Assembly (NCBI GenBank): GCA_021786265.1 | Contig: JAJYNP010000141.1 | Coordinates: forward strand, 54,605-118,604 | Reading direction: 5' to 3' | Length of the DNA stretch: 64,000 nt | From: Chloroflexota bacterium | GTDB lineage: Bacteria > Chloroflexota > Limnocylindria > Limnocylindrales > CSP1-4 | In this document: in pieces, positions 27,152 to 37,338 of the stretch | Numbering within the stretch: the first letter of the stretch is position 1 | How the letters are laid out: each line of letters begins with the position of its first letter | Translations under genes and position numbers: made by a program | The notes under the pieces: generated by a model | Seen by the model: only the letters and a program-made list of their open reading frames with translations | What the model was told of the DNA's origin: nothing | The model's database searches: none

Positions 27152-28820
27152 TCAGGCAGCCACCAGCGGCACCGGCCCGCCGACGGCCGCCGGTCCCGGC
27201 TGCATCGACACCACCCGGTCTGCGATGGCGATCGCGGCGGGGCGATGCGCAACGACCAGGACGCCGACGCCTCGATCTGCCGCCGCGCGGACCGCCCGCA
27301 GCACGAGCGCCTCCGATGCCTCGTCGAGACCGGCGGTCGGCTCGTCGAGGAGCAGGTACTCGCTGCCCCGGAGCAGGGCTCGCGCCACAGCGACCCGGCG
27401 CCGCTCGCCGCTCGACAGGCCGGCACCGCGCTCGCCGAGCCGGGACGCGTCCCGATCGGCATCCAGGCCGAGGTCCGAGAGCGCCGCGGCGGCGGCGCTC
27501 TCGGACGCCTCCGGGGCAACGAGCCGGACGTTGTCGCCGACGGTGCCCGGGACCATGAAGGGCACCTGCGGCATCCAGGCGATGTGCCGCCGCCACGCGT
27601 CGCCATCCAGCTCGTCGACGGCGACCGAGCCTCCGCCTTGCTCGACGACCCGTACCGCGCCCTCGTCGGCGGGAACCAGGCCGAGCACCACCTGCAGCAG
27701 CGTGCTCTTGCCGCAACCGCTCGGTCCCGTGAGGGCGACCACCTCGCCGCGGCGGACCTCGAACGAGACGCCGTCGGGCGCCGGCCGGTCCCGGCCGGGA
27801 TGGACGACCCGCACGCCCTCGATCCGCAGCCGGCTCCCGGCCAGCTCCGGGACCTCGCGATCGCCGCCCGCGATGCCCGGCCGCGCCTCGATGATCTCGA
27901 ACGCGGCCGCAGCCGCCCCGAGGCCCTCCTGGCTGGCGTGGAACTGGGCGCCGAGCTGGCGGAGCGGCAGGTAGGCCTCCGGGGCGAGGACCAGGACGAA
28001 GAGGCCGGTTCGCAGGTCGAGATCGCCGGCCACCAACCGCAGCCCGACGCCGACGGCGACGAGGGCCACCGAGAGAGTGGCCCCCAGTTCCAGGGCGAAG
28101 GACGACAGGAAGGCCACCCGCAGCGTCGCCAGCGTCTCGCGCCGGTACTCGTCGGTGACCCGGGCAAGCGTGCCGAGCTGGACGCGCGAGCGGTCGAATG
28201 CGCGCAGCGTTGGCAGCCCCGCGACCACGTCGAGGAAATGCGCGGCCAGCCGGGTCAGAACACCCCAGCGTCGGCGCCGCCGGACCTCCGTCGCCCGGCC
28301 GATGAGGACCATGAAGACCGGAATCAGGGGCACGGTGAGCGCGACCGTGATCGCGGCGACGACGTCGGCGGCGGCCAGGCTCAGGACGACTGCCACGGGC
28401 ACGATCGCGGCGAGCACAAGCTGCGGGAGATAGCGGGCGAAGTAGGCATCGAGCGCGTCGAGACCGCGGGTCGCGAGAGTGACCACCGCGCCGGTCCGCG
28501 CTTCGGATGCCCAACGCGGCCCGAGCGAGGCGGCCCGCTCGAGCACCCGGCGGCGCAGCGTCGACTTGACCGACGCCGAGGCACGGTACGCCGCCGCTTC
28601 CTGGGCCCAGCCGACACTGGCCCGCGCGACGAGCACCGCGGCCAGCAGGGCCAGGCCACCGGCAAGCTGGGCGAGCCCCCGGCCGCCGAGGAACGCATCG
28701 GCCGCGATGCCCGCGAGGAGGGCGGCCTGGGCGATGGCCAGGCCTGCGGTCACGATGCCGAGGGCGACCGCCAGGGCGAGCGCCGCGGCGGTCGCCCTGG
28801 CGTATGTCAGCAGCCGGCGG

Positions 28821-28834
<14 letters not shown>
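27152..28834 (-). CDS. cydD: Thiol reductant ABC exporter, CydD subunit
   Basis: 560 residues: membrane domain (about 1-310; LDRRLLTYARATAAALALAVALGIVTAGLAIAQAALLAGI, AAHFLDVVAGLPTLRAFDRSR is the conserved CydD cytoplasmic loop) and ATPase domain with Walker A GPSGCGKST, signature LSSGERRRVAVARALL and Walker B LLLDEPTAGLD. It forms the CydDC heterodimer with the next gene. The start overlaps the cydB stop by 14 bp. Operon order cydA-cydB-cydD-cydC is the standard one in actinobacteria and some Chloroflexota. Confidence 0.93.
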
Positions 28835-29855
<1,021 letters not shown>

Positions 29856-29866
29856 CGTCGCGCTCC

Positions 29867-31261
29867 TCAGTACCCGAAGCCGAAGGGGCTGTCGGCCTGC
29901 AGACCGGCCCCGGCCTGGGCCGACTGCGGCAGTCCCTGGCCGACGCGGTGCGCGAGCAGCCGGATCTCGACCACCGCCAGGCCTCCGTAGACGACCGTGA
30001 ACCCGACGAGGCTGATCAGCACCTCGGCGGTCGATGTCCCCGGCGAGACGCCTGCCGTGGTGGGCATCAGGCCGAAGACGAGCCAGGGCTGACGCCCCAT
30101 CTCCGTGAACAGCCAGCCGAGCGAGTTGGCGGCCAGCGGAAGGAGCGGCAGCGCGAGTGCGATGGTGACGGCCGCCCGCGAGACGATGGTGCGGCGGTGG
30201 AGCTGCCACAGGAGCCAGAGCGCACCCAGGGCACCCAGGGCACCCATGCCGATCATCAGCCGGAAGGTCCAGTACGTCAGCGGCACGTAGGGCAGGTAGT
30301 CGCCCGCCCCGTACTGCTGCTGGTACTGCGCCTGGAGCTCGTTGATCCCGGCCACCTGCCCGTCCGTCGAGCCCGTGGCCAGCAGCGAGAGCAGGTTCGG
30401 GATCCGGATCGAGAAGAGCTCCTGTTTCCCGTCGAGTGAACCGATGGTGAAGACGGAGAAGGAGGCCGGCTGCTCCGTCTGGTACAGCGCCTCCGCGGCC
30501 GCCATCTTCATCGGCTGCTGCGAGGTCATGACCCGCGCCTGCTGGTCGCCCGTCACCACCACCAGCACGGCGGCCACGAGCACGGTGACGGCGCCGACGC
30601 GGGCCGCCGTCCGGAACGTGGCGGCATCCTCGGTCCGCCTCGCCAGCCGCCACAGTGCGACGCCCGCGACGAACCCGCCGGCGGTCAGGAATGCGGCGGC
30701 GATCGTGTGGCTGAAGGTGATCAGCGCCGTGGAGTTCGTCAGGACCGCCAGGAAGTCCTTCAGCTCCGCGCGGCCGGTGGCCTGGTTCACCGCGTATCCG
30801 ACGGGATGCTGCATCCAGGAGTTCGCCACGAGGATGAAGAAGGCGGACAGGAACGTGCCGATCGCGGCCAGCCAGATGGTGGCGAGGTGGACCTTGCGGG
30901 GCAGCCGGTCCCAGCCGAAGATCCAGAGCCCGAGGAGGGTCGATTCGAGGAAGAAGGCGAGCAGCCCCTCGATCGCCAGCGGCGCCCCGAAGATGTCGCC
31001 CACGAACCGGCTGTACGCGCTCCAGTTCATGCCGAACTGGAACTCCTGGACGATGCCGGTCACCACCCCGAGTGCGAAGTTGATGAGGAAGAGATCACCG
31101 TAGAACCGTGTCAGCTGCAGGTAGCGATCCCTGCCCGTTCGCACCCAGGCGGTCTGGAACCCGGCCACCAGGAAGGCGAGGCCGATCGTCAGCGGGACGA
31201 ACAGAAAATGGTAGACGGTAGTGATGCCGAACTGCCACCGGGAGAGATCGAGCGGGCTCAT
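29867..31261 (-). CDS. cydA: Cytochrome bd oxidase subunit I
   Basis: 464 residues, quinol-oxidising heme-binding subunit. Features: LSRWQFGITTVYHFLFVPLTIGLAFLVAGFQ (His of the heme b595/d site), FGMNWSAYSRFVGDIFGAPLAIEGLLAFFLEST (Glu ligand region), WMQHPVG, LITFSHTIAAAFLTAGGFVAGVALW (heme b558 His) and LGWLFTEMGRQPWLVFG (quinol-binding GRQPW motif). It has the short Q-loop form. First gene of the operon; the ATG at 31261 is preferred over an in-frame GTG at 31288. A PAS-LuxR regulator lies immediately upstream on the same strand. Confidence 0.96.
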   Translation of the reverse strand: MSPLDLSRWQFGITTVYHFLFVPLTIGLAFLVAGFQTAWVRTGRDRYLQLTRFYGDLFLINFALGVVTGIVQEFQFGMNWSAYSRFVGDIFGAPLAIEGLLAFFLESTLLGLWIFGWDRLPRKVHLATIWLAAIGTFLSAFFILVANSWMQHPVGYAVNQATGRAELKDFLAVLTNSTALITFSHTIAAAFLTAGGFVAGVALWRLARRTEDAATFRTAARVGAVTVLVAAVLVVVTGDQQARVMTSQQPMKMAAAEALYQTEQPASFSVFTIGSLDGKQELFSIRIPNLLSLLATGSTDGQVAGINELQAQYQQQYGAGDYLPYVPLTYWTFRLMIGMGALGALGALWLLWQLHRRTIVSRAAVTIALALPLLPLAANSLGWLFTEMGRQPWLVFGLMPTTAGVSPGTSTAEVLISLVGFTVVYGGLAVVEIRLLAHRVGQGLPQSAQAGAGLQADSPFGFGY

Positions 31262-31490
31262 GGACGGACCCTCCGGGGTGTCGTCCACGGCAACCTCTCC
31301 GCGTGGGCTGCACCAGGGCGAGCGATGACATGCATTGGCGAGTGCGCTCCGTATCGATGCCGGCGTGTCCCGTGGGACTCTGCCGACCAGCGTGCCGCGG
31401 CGCGTTCGCCATTTCATGGTGCCGGAGAACCAAATCGCGTCGGAACTCCGCGCGGGAGGCGGGGCGGTCGGATGCGGGAGGGCGGGGCGG

Positions 31491-32192
31491 TCAGATCAGG
31501 CCGTGGCGCATCCCGAGAAGGACCATCTCCAGGCGGGTACGTGCGCCGAGCTTGCGCTGCACGCTCGCGATGTGGTTGCGCGCCGTGAACACGCTGATCG
31601 ACAGCGCCCGGGCCACGTCGTCGATGGTGGCCGCCTCGGCAAACATCCGCAGGGCCTCAAGCTCGCGCCTGGTGAGCGCCTCGACCATCGGGGCCCGATC
31701 GAGGCGGTCGCCTTCCCGCTCCGGCGCCGGGCGGGGCCGGCTGAGCGGCACGGCCCCTGCGTCCCGCAGCAGATGCAGCACTCGGAAACCGGTGTTCGGC
31801 CCGTCCACGACGAGGACACTGTTGGACAGGCAGCGCACGGTGCCATCCCGAGCCCGCGTCGTGACCTCGTAGGCGACGGTGCCCCGGCCACGCCGGGCGT
31901 TTTTCGTCACCGGACAGTCGCGACGGCAGACGGGATGACCATCAGGCTCTCTTCCCATCAGCACGAGGTAGCACGGCCGGCCGACGGTCTCCTCCGGGGA
32001 GAAACCCAGCATTCGCTGGGCTGCGCTCGACCAGGTGACGATGCGCTGGTTCTCGTCGGTCACGAACAGACCGTCCGCGGTCGCAACTCTGCCCAGCCAC
32101 GGCTCCTGCACCAGCGTCGTGTCGTCGATCGGGAGGTTCGGGATGCGTGGGGCGGACGGAGCGCCATCGGGCACCGGGGCGCAGCCGGGCAC
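31491..32192 (-). CDS. PAS-LuxR transcriptional regulator with Cys-rich PAS loop
   Basis: 233 residues. An N-terminal PAS domain (about 28-145; ATADGLFVTDENQRIVTWSSAAQRMLGFSPEETVGRPCYLVLMG) contains a Cys-rich insert RPCYLVLMGREPDGHPVCRRDCPV (Cys at about 74, 89, 93), a pattern seen in redox- or heme-linked PAS proteins. The C-terminal LuxR HTH is complete: LTRRELEALRMFAEAATIDDVARALSISVFTARNHIASVQRKLGARTRLEMVL. It sits about 230 bp upstream of cydA on the same strand, so a role in oxygen or redox control of cydABDC is plausible inference. Confidence 0.85.
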   Translation of the reverse strand: MPGCAPVPDGAPSAPRIPNLPIDDTTLVQEPWLGRVATADGLFVTDENQRIVTWSSAAQRMLGFSPEETVGRPCYLVLMGREPDGHPVCRRDCPVTKNARRGRGTVAYEVTTRARDGTVRCLSNSVLVVDGPNTGFRVLHLLRDAGAVPLSRPRPAPEREGDRLDRAPMVEALTRRELEALRMFAEAATIDDVARALSISVFTARNHIASVQRKLGARTRLEMVLLGMRHGLI

Positions 32193-32473
32193 GCCGACCC
32201 GCGGTGCAGCGGCGGACGTGCTCCGATGCCTGGACGTTGCCGACCCCCATCACGCCCGGGCCTCTCGGAACCGAGACAGGTCGGACGTGGCTGACGGGCT
32301 GCCTGGTGGCCCTGACTGCGCGTGAGATTGGACCCCCGACCCCGCATCCGCGCAGGGACGTCTCGCCTCGGGTGACCGTGCCGAACGGACCGAAAGGCGC
32401 GGCGGGCCGGATTCCGCACAGAGCTCGACGCCCGCCCGGGGAACGGCGGCGCGGTTGTCGGTGGCAGTGCTTG

Positions 32474-32884
32474 TCAGTGCGAGCAGGCGTGCGGGCTGCC
32501 GGCCGAGTCGGCCGTGCGGAAGCTGCTGCCGCAGCCGCAGGCCGAGACCGCGTTCGGGTTGTTCACCGTGAACCCGGCGCCCATCAGCGTGTCGACGTAA
32601 TCGATCTCGGAGCCCACCAGGTACTGCGTGCTCTCGCCGTCGACGTACACGCGGATCCCGCTGGCCTCGACCGTGAGATCCTCGGCGGTGGGCTGATCCT
32701 CGAGCATCATGCCGTAGCGATACCCGGAGCAGCCGCCGCTGTAGACGTAGACCCGCAGCCCGATGGCGGGGTTGGCCTCCTCGGCGGTCAGCTCGCGCAG
32801 TTTCTGCGCCGCGGCGTCGGTGAGACGAACGACCGGCTGGAGCGGGGTCGCCTGGGGGATGGGCTGGGGCTCGGTGTTCAGCAT
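32474..32884 (-). CDS. Iron-sulfur cluster assembly protein (HesB/ErpA/IscA type)
   Basis: 136-residue A-type carrier for Fe-S clusters. The core VRLTDAAAQKLRELTAEE is followed by VYVYSGGCSGYRYGMMLED (first Cys), DTLMGAGFTVNNPNAVSACGCGSSF (CGCG motif with the other two conserved cysteines). A 17-residue extension precedes the fold, and the C-terminal tail ends AGSPHACSH. It stands alone, oriented toward the cyd regulator; the 280-bp gap on its left has no gene. Confidence 0.93.
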   Translation of the reverse strand: MLNTEPQPIPQATPLQPVVRLTDAAAQKLRELTAEEANPAIGLRVYVYSGGCSGYRYGMMLEDQPTAEDLTVEASGIRVYVDGESTQYLVGSEIDYVDTLMGAGFTVNNPNAVSACGCGSSFRTADSAGSPHACSH

Positions 32885-33109
32885 CGGGGGTCGACCCTCC
32901 GGGGATGTCGGCGTTCGTGGAGCGGCGGGGACCGACCGCTCGGCCCAATCCTAGTGGCGGAGCCGGATTTAGGCAAGGGTCCTGACAGAACTCGTCGGTC
33001 CTGCCTGAAGACGTCCGTCGCGGATCAGGAAGGCCATCCGGCCACGTCCGCGGGTTTGTTGACGCCGCCGGTTGGGGGCAGAGTCCTCCCGGGGATGCCA
33101 TCACGGGCC

Positions 33110-33126
33110 GCTATACAAAGTATCGG
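33110..33126 (+). repeat. ATACAAAGTAT palindrome, copy 1
   Basis: Core ATACAAAGTAT at 33113-33123; ATAC pairs with GTAT around AAA. Flanks CT/CG are mismatched. First of a same-orientation pair 99 bp apart. Confidence 0.8.
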
Positions 33127-33208
33127 ACGACCCGCCCGGTTCGGGCGGCAAGGCGGAGGCCGGCAGTGGAGGGAGTGCGGCGGTCGCCGCCCCGGACACG
33201 TCGGAACT

Positions 33209-33225
33209 CCTATACAAAGTATTGC
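33209..33225 (+). repeat. ATACAAAGTAT palindrome, copy 2
   Basis: Core at 33212-33222, stem limited to the four inner pairs; the 12-bp GACAGGCCCGGC array begins about 20 bp to the right. Confidence 0.8.
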
Positions 33226-33431
33226 GACAGGAAACGGACCGGCGACAGGCCCGGCGACAGGCCCGGCGACAGGCCCGGCGGCAGGCCCGACACCCCCCGA
33301 CACCCCCCGACACCCCCGACAGGGCAGGCCCGGTGGCGACACGACTGGCCCGGGTCGCGGCCAGGCAGCGGTCAGGCTGCGGTCAGGCTGCGACCACAGG
33401 GTCCCGCGACCGGCGCGCTGGCGGCCCTTAC

Positions 33432-34658
33432 TCAGCCCTCGACGCGCTCCACGATCGTCGCGATCCCCTGGCCGACCCCGATGCACATCGTCGCGAGCCC
33501 GTACCGCCCGCCACGCCGCGCCAGCTCATGGACCAGCATCGTCATCAGGCGAGCACCGCTTGCCCCCAGCGGGTGCCCCAGCGCGATGGCTCCCCCGTTC
33601 ACGTTGACGCGATCCGGGTCGAGCGCAAGTTCTCGCATGCACGCGACCGACTGGCTGGCGAACGCCTCGTTGATCTCGACCAGGTCCAGGTCCGCCGCGG
33701 TCAGCCCTGCACGATCCAGCGCCTTGCGGACGGCGGGGATCGGGCCCAGCCCCATCACCGAAGGATCGACGCCCGCGACGGCGGTCGACACGATCCGCCC
33801 GAGCGGACGCAGGCCGAGCGAGCGGGCGCGCTCCGCCTCGACGAGCAGGCAGGCGCTGGCGCCGTCGTTGATGCCCGAGCTGTTGCCTGCGGTGACCGAT
33901 CCGCCCGGGCGGAAGGCCGGGCGGATCCCCGCGAGCGCCTCGAGCGTGGTATCCGAGCGCGGATGCTCGTCGCGGATAACGACGACGGGCTCTCCCTTCG
34001 GCTGAGGGACGGTCACCGGGACCAGCTGGGCGGCGAACGCGCCCGACTCGATCGCGGCCACGGCCCGGCGCTGGCTCAGGAGCGCGAAGGCATCCTGGTC
34101 CTCGCGGCTCACCTGGCACTCGTCGGCGACCTTCTCCGCGGTCTCGCCCAGCGAGATGGTCCAATCCTTCGGCATCCGCGGGTTCACGAAGCGCCAGCCC
34201 AGCGTGCTGTCCTGCAGCTCGTGCGTGCCGCGCTCGAACGCCGTCCCGGGCTTGCTCATCACCCAGGGCGAGCGGGTCATGCTCTCGACCCCGCCGGCGA
34301 CGAAGACGTCCCCGTCCTCGACCATGATCGCGTGGGCGGCGGCGTTGATCGCCTGGAGCCCCGAGCCGCACAGCCGGTTGACGGTCTGACCGGCCACCTC
34401 GACCGGGAAGCCGGCGAGCAGCGCGGCCATCCGGGCCACGTTCCGGTTGTCCTCACCCGCCTGGTTCGAGCAGCCGAGCACCACGTCCTCGACCAGCGCG
34501 GGCTCGACCCCCGCCCGTTCGACCGCCGCCCGCAGCACGAGCGCCGCCAGGTCGTCGGGTCGGACGTCCTTCAGGGCGCCGCCGTAGCGGCCGATCGGGG
34601 TCCGGACGGCGCTGACGATCCAGGCTTCGCGCAGCGAACGATGCAGATCACGGGGCAT
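33432..34658 (-). CDS. Acetyl-CoA acyltransferase (thiolase; PcaF/PaaJ-like)
   Basis: 408 residues, thiolytic cleavage of a 3-oxoacyl-CoA. Active-site Cys in [13 protein letters not shown] (about residue 92), His in [16 protein letters not shown] and second Cys in MCIGVGQG near the end. The segments [27 protein letters not shown] and [12 protein letters not shown] closely follow 3-oxoadipyl-CoA thiolases (PcaF/PaaJ) rather than general acetoacetyl-CoA thiolases; this sub-assignment is tentative. Start ATG at 34658 (MPRDLHRS) follows a GGAGCCGCC-like ribosome site; the extension to 34742 lacks one. Last gene of a four-gene minus-strand set that starts with the flavin reductase. Confidence 0.92.
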   Translation of the reverse strand: MPRDLHRSLREAWIVSAVRTPIGRYGGALKDVRPDDLAALVLRAAVERAGVEPALVEDVVLGCSNQAGEDNRNVARMAALLAGFPVEVAGQTVNRLCGSGLQAINAAAHAIMVEDGDVFVAGGVESMTRSPWVMSKPGTAFERGTHELQDSTLGWRFVNPRMPKDWTISLGETAEKVADECQVSREDQDAFALLSQRRAVAAIESGAFAAQLVPVTVPQPKGEPVVVIRDEHPRSDTTLEALAGIRPAFRPGGSVTAGNSSGINDGASACLLVEAERARSLGLRPLGRIVSTAVAGVDPSVMGLGPIPAVRKALDRAGLTAADLDLVEINEAFASQSVACMRELALDPDRVNVNGGAIALGHPLGASGARLMTMLVHELARRGGRYGLATMCIGVGQGIATIVERVEG

Positions 34659-34781
34659 GGGGGCGGCTCCTCGGGGCGTTCGAGACGGGTCCGATTCTAT
34701 GCGGCGGCACCGGGGCGCCACTGCGGCACCACCAGCATCCATCCGCCGCGTGGCCGAGGCCGGCCCGCGCCGCGTCCGCCG

Positions 34782-35639
34782 CTACCGGCCCTGCCAGGTC
34801 GCCGGCCGCTTCTCCAGGAACGCTCGCATCCCTTCCTTCTGGTCCGCGGTCGCGAACAGCAGGTAGAAGAGGCGGCGCTCCAACGCCAGGCCCTCGCGGA
34901 GCGGCAGCTCCTCGGCGGCGTCGATCGCCTCGACCGCGGCCGCGACGGCGAGCGGGGGCATCGCGGCGATCTGTGCCGCCAGGTCGAGCGCCGCGGGTAC
35001 CACCTGGTCGGCCGGGACGAGCCGGCTGACCAGGCCATGGACCTCCGCCTCGGTCGCGGGCAGGTTGCGCCCGGTGAGGATCAACTCCATCGCCTTCGCC
35101 TTGCCCAGCGCGCGCGTGAGCCGCTGCGTGCCCCCTGCCCCTGGGATGATGCCGAGCCGCACCTCCGGCTGGCCGAACACGGCATCATCGGCCGCCACGA
35201 TCATGTCGCACGCCATCGCGAGCTCGCAGCCGCCCCCCAGCGCGTAGCCGCGCACCGCCGCGATCGTGGGCGTGCGCACGCGCGCGATCCGCTCCCAGCG
35301 CGCGAACCGGTCCGAGGCAAGGAGCCCCGCCGCGCTCTCGTCCGCCATCTCGCGGATGTCGCCGCCCGCGGCAAAGGCGCGCTCCCCGGAACCCGTGAGC
35401 ACGATGCAGCGGCAGGCGGGGTCGGCGTCGAGCGTCTCGAACGCGCCGGCGAGCTGGTCGATGGTGGCCGCGTCGAGCGCGTTGAGCACGCGTGGCCGGT
35501 CGATGGTGACCAGCGCAACACCATCGAGGGTGCGCCCCTCGGGACCCCGTTCGGGCCGGCCGCCGGCCTCGGGCGCCGGAGCCGGCGCGGGAAACGCGAC
35601 GCGCACGCGGGGCGGCTCGGTGGACGGTTGCTCGGTCAT
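34782..35639 (-). CDS. Enoyl-CoA hydratase/isomerase family protein
   Basis: 285 residues of the crotonase fold. After a proline-rich N-terminal extension (about 1-50) come ALVTIDRPRVLNALDAATIDQLAGAFETLDAD, FAAGGDIREMA (oxyanion-hole loop), YALGGGCELAMACDMIVAADDAVFGQPEVRLGIIPGAGGTQRLTRALGKAKAMELILTGR with the two catalytic acidic positions (Glu in GQPEVRLG and the loop after GIIPGAGG), and the C-terminal EGLALERRLFYLLFATADQKEGMRAFLEKR. Start overlaps the alpha/beta hydrolase stop as ATGA. Likely hydrates a 2-enoyl-CoA feeding the downstream thiolase. Confidence 0.92.
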   Translation of the reverse strand: MTEQPSTEPPRVRVAFPAPAPAPEAGGRPERGPEGRTLDGVALVTIDRPRVLNALDAATIDQLAGAFETLDADPACRCIVLTGSGERAFAAGGDIREMADESAAGLLASDRFARWERIARVRTPTIAAVRGYALGGGCELAMACDMIVAADDAVFGQPEVRLGIIPGAGGTQRLTRALGKAKAMELILTGRNLPATEAEVHGLVSRLVPADQVVPAALDLAAQIAAMPPLAVAAAVEAIDAAEELPLREGLALERRLFYLLFATADQKEGMRAFLEKRPATWQGR

Positions 35640-36454
35640 CGGACGCCTCCAGCTGCTGGGTCGGGACTCCGCCCCGTGGTGGCCCGCTCGGTCGCGATCG
35701 CCGCCGTGGAGCGATAGAACTGCTCGGCGACGTCGCCGAAGAGCCGCGGCCGCAGCACCATCGCCTGGTGGCCACAATCCGGCACGATGCACAGCTGCGC
35801 GTCGGGCAACTGCCGGTAGAACGCGACCGCGTGGTCCACGGGCACGAACACGTCGCGATCGCCGGTCACCACCAGGGTGGGAACGCGGACCCGCCGCAGG
35901 TCGGCCGGGGCGAGCACGGTCTCCGTGCGGATCCCGGCGTGGATCGCGCGCAGCAGGTCGCGCCAGGCGCCAGGACCCTGCACCGGACCGTGCCGCCGCT
36001 CCAGCTGCGCGGCCCATGCCGGTTCCTGCCGCTCGATCCGGTCCGGGTCCATCAGCACCCGCGCCACGCTCGCCCGCGGCTCGGGCTGCGGATCCACGCC
36101 TACCAGCACGAGCGTGCGAAGCCGCTCCGGGTGGCGGATCGCGAAGTGGAGCGCCGTCAACCCGCCCAGGCTGAAGCCGGCCAGGTGGAACGTCGACAGG
36201 CCGAGCGCGTCGACCGTCGCCAGCAGGTCGTCCGCAAGGTCGGTCGTGTCGAGGTGCGGGCCGACCTCGCCGCGCGTGCCGGCGTGCCCCCGCAGGTCGA
36301 CCAGGTAGAGGCGGAAGGCGCGACGGAACAGCGGTCGCTGCGCCGACCAGTCCTCCAGCGCCGAGGAGCTCGCGCCGTGGAGCAGCACGAGCGGCGGGCC
36401 GTTGCCCTCCGCCGTGTAGTGGACGTCGATCCCGTTGGCCCGGACGACCGGCAT
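35636..36454 (-). CDS. Alpha/beta-fold hydrolase
   Basis: 272 residues. Oxyanion motif LLHGASSS, nucleophile elbow AGFSLGGLTALH (Ser about 96), acid in VVTGDRDVFVP and His in VPDCGHQAMV; the PcaD/BphD-like cap lies between about 125 and 185. Family members hydrolyse esters, lactones or C-C bonds of ring-cleavage products, but no substrate can be read. It is 15 bp downstream of the flavin reductase gene and overlaps the hydratase gene, so the set is co-transcribed. Confidence 0.9.
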   Translation of the reverse strand: MPVVRANGIDVHYTAEGNGPPLVLLHGASSSALEDWSAQRPLFRRAFRLYLVDLRGHAGTRGEVGPHLDTTDLADDLLATVDALGLSTFHLAGFSLGGLTALHFAIRHPERLRTLVLVGVDPQPEPRASVARVLMDPDRIERQEPAWAAQLERRHGPVQGPGAWRDLLRAIHAGIRTETVLAPADLRRVRVPTLVVTGDRDVFVPVDHAVAFYRQLPDAQLCIVPDCGHQAMVLRPRLFGDVAEQFYRSTAAIATERATTGRSPDPAAGGVR

Positions 36455-36469
36455 CGCGCGCGTTCGACC

Positions 36470-37096
36470 TCAGACGTCCGGCTTGCCGCGCAGGTCGGAC
36501 GTGGCCATGCGCTCGATGCGGAGGTAGCGACCCCGGAAGTACAGGAGCGGGAGCTGGTGGTCGTCGTCCGCCTCCGCCGCGATCACCCGCCCGAGGTAGA
36601 TGGTGTGGTCGCCCGCATCGACCGCCTCCGCCACCTCGCATTCGAGGTGCGCGATGGCCGCATCGAGGACGGGCGTGCCGCCCGCGCCCAGGTGGAAGGG
36701 CGCGTTGCAGAAGGCCGACCGCGGCAGGGCGGACGGGGCGCCGGCGAAGCAGTCGGACAGCTGCTGGCTGGCCTCGCCCAGGACGTTGACCCCGAACCGC
36801 CCGGCCGACGCGATCACGGGGTGGATGGAGCGCTCCCGCCCGATGCAGATGAGGACGAGCGGCGGGTCGAGCGATACGGAGCTGAAGGCGTTGACGGTGG
36901 TGCCCCACGCGTGCTGCCCGGCGGGATGGGGAAGCTGGCCGCAGCCTCCCGCCTCGTCGTCGCTGGCGTCGCAGAACGTGGTGACGATGGTCACGCCGGT
37001 GGCGAACCGCCCGAGGGTCTCACGGAGGCGGCGGGTATCGAGGGGGTCCGGTCCGGGACCGGTGGACGCCTGGTCGGCTCCGGGCTGATCGGGCAT
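36470..37096 (-). CDS. Flavin reductase domain protein (FMN-binding)
   Basis: 208 residues of the split beta-barrel flavin reductase family: RLRETLGRFATGVTIVTTF, GTTVNAFSSVSLDPPLVLICIGRERSIHPVIASAGRFGVNVLGEASQQLSDCFAG and HLECEVAEAVDAGDHTIYLGRVIAAEADDDHQLPLLYFRGRYLRI are standard. An unusual insertion (about residues 44-62, SDDEAGGCGQLPHPAGQHA) sits between the first two blocks. It probably supplies reduced FMN/FAD to a monooxygenase not present here, in keeping with an aromatic or related degradation operon. Confidence 0.9.
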   Translation of the reverse strand: MPDQPGADQASTGPGPDPLDTRRLRETLGRFATGVTIVTTFCDASDDEAGGCGQLPHPAGQHAWGTTVNAFSSVSLDPPLVLICIGRERSIHPVIASAGRFGVNVLGEASQQLSDCFAGAPSALPRSAFCNAPFHLGAGGTPVLDAAIAHLECEVAEAVDAGDHTIYLGRVIAAEADDDHQLPLLYFRGRYLRIERMATSDLRGKPDV

Positions 37097-37338
37097 GGGG
37101 GGAGTCTACGACGTACGCGGATCGAGGCCGACCGCGCGTTGCGGGCTAAACCTCGAGAGGGGTCGCACCCGGTCAAGGAGGCGGATGCACCGGCTCGAGA
37201 ACCGAGACCGGCGCACCCGCCTCGATCGCGCAGTTGCGGGCGAGTCAGGACGCCGAGTGGCTGCGTTCAACCCGCCGGCGGTAACAACGCTCCATCAGGT
37301 TCGTCGAGCGCAACACGGCGACCTGCGAGATGCCGGAC

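Larger units (their letters stand above)
32885..33431. repeat. Gene-free region with a pair of palindromes and a 12-bp array
   Basis: About 550 bp between hesB and the thiolase. It holds two ATACAAAGTAT palindromes (33113-33123, 33212-33222) and, from 33237 to about 33320, tandem copies of the 12-bp unit GACAGGCCCGGC (four to five copies) passing into CACCCCCCGA repeats. Minus-strand sequence near 32900-32960 should hold the hesB promoter. Confidence 0.6.

Noticed and set aside
25378..28167. 929-residue version of CydC
   Set aside because: The extension upstream of 27129 is the cydD region read in the wrong frame; CydC's membrane signature begins at 27129.
33237..33320. Possible CRISPR or att array
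   Set aside because: 12-bp units without spacers, no cas or integrase gene.
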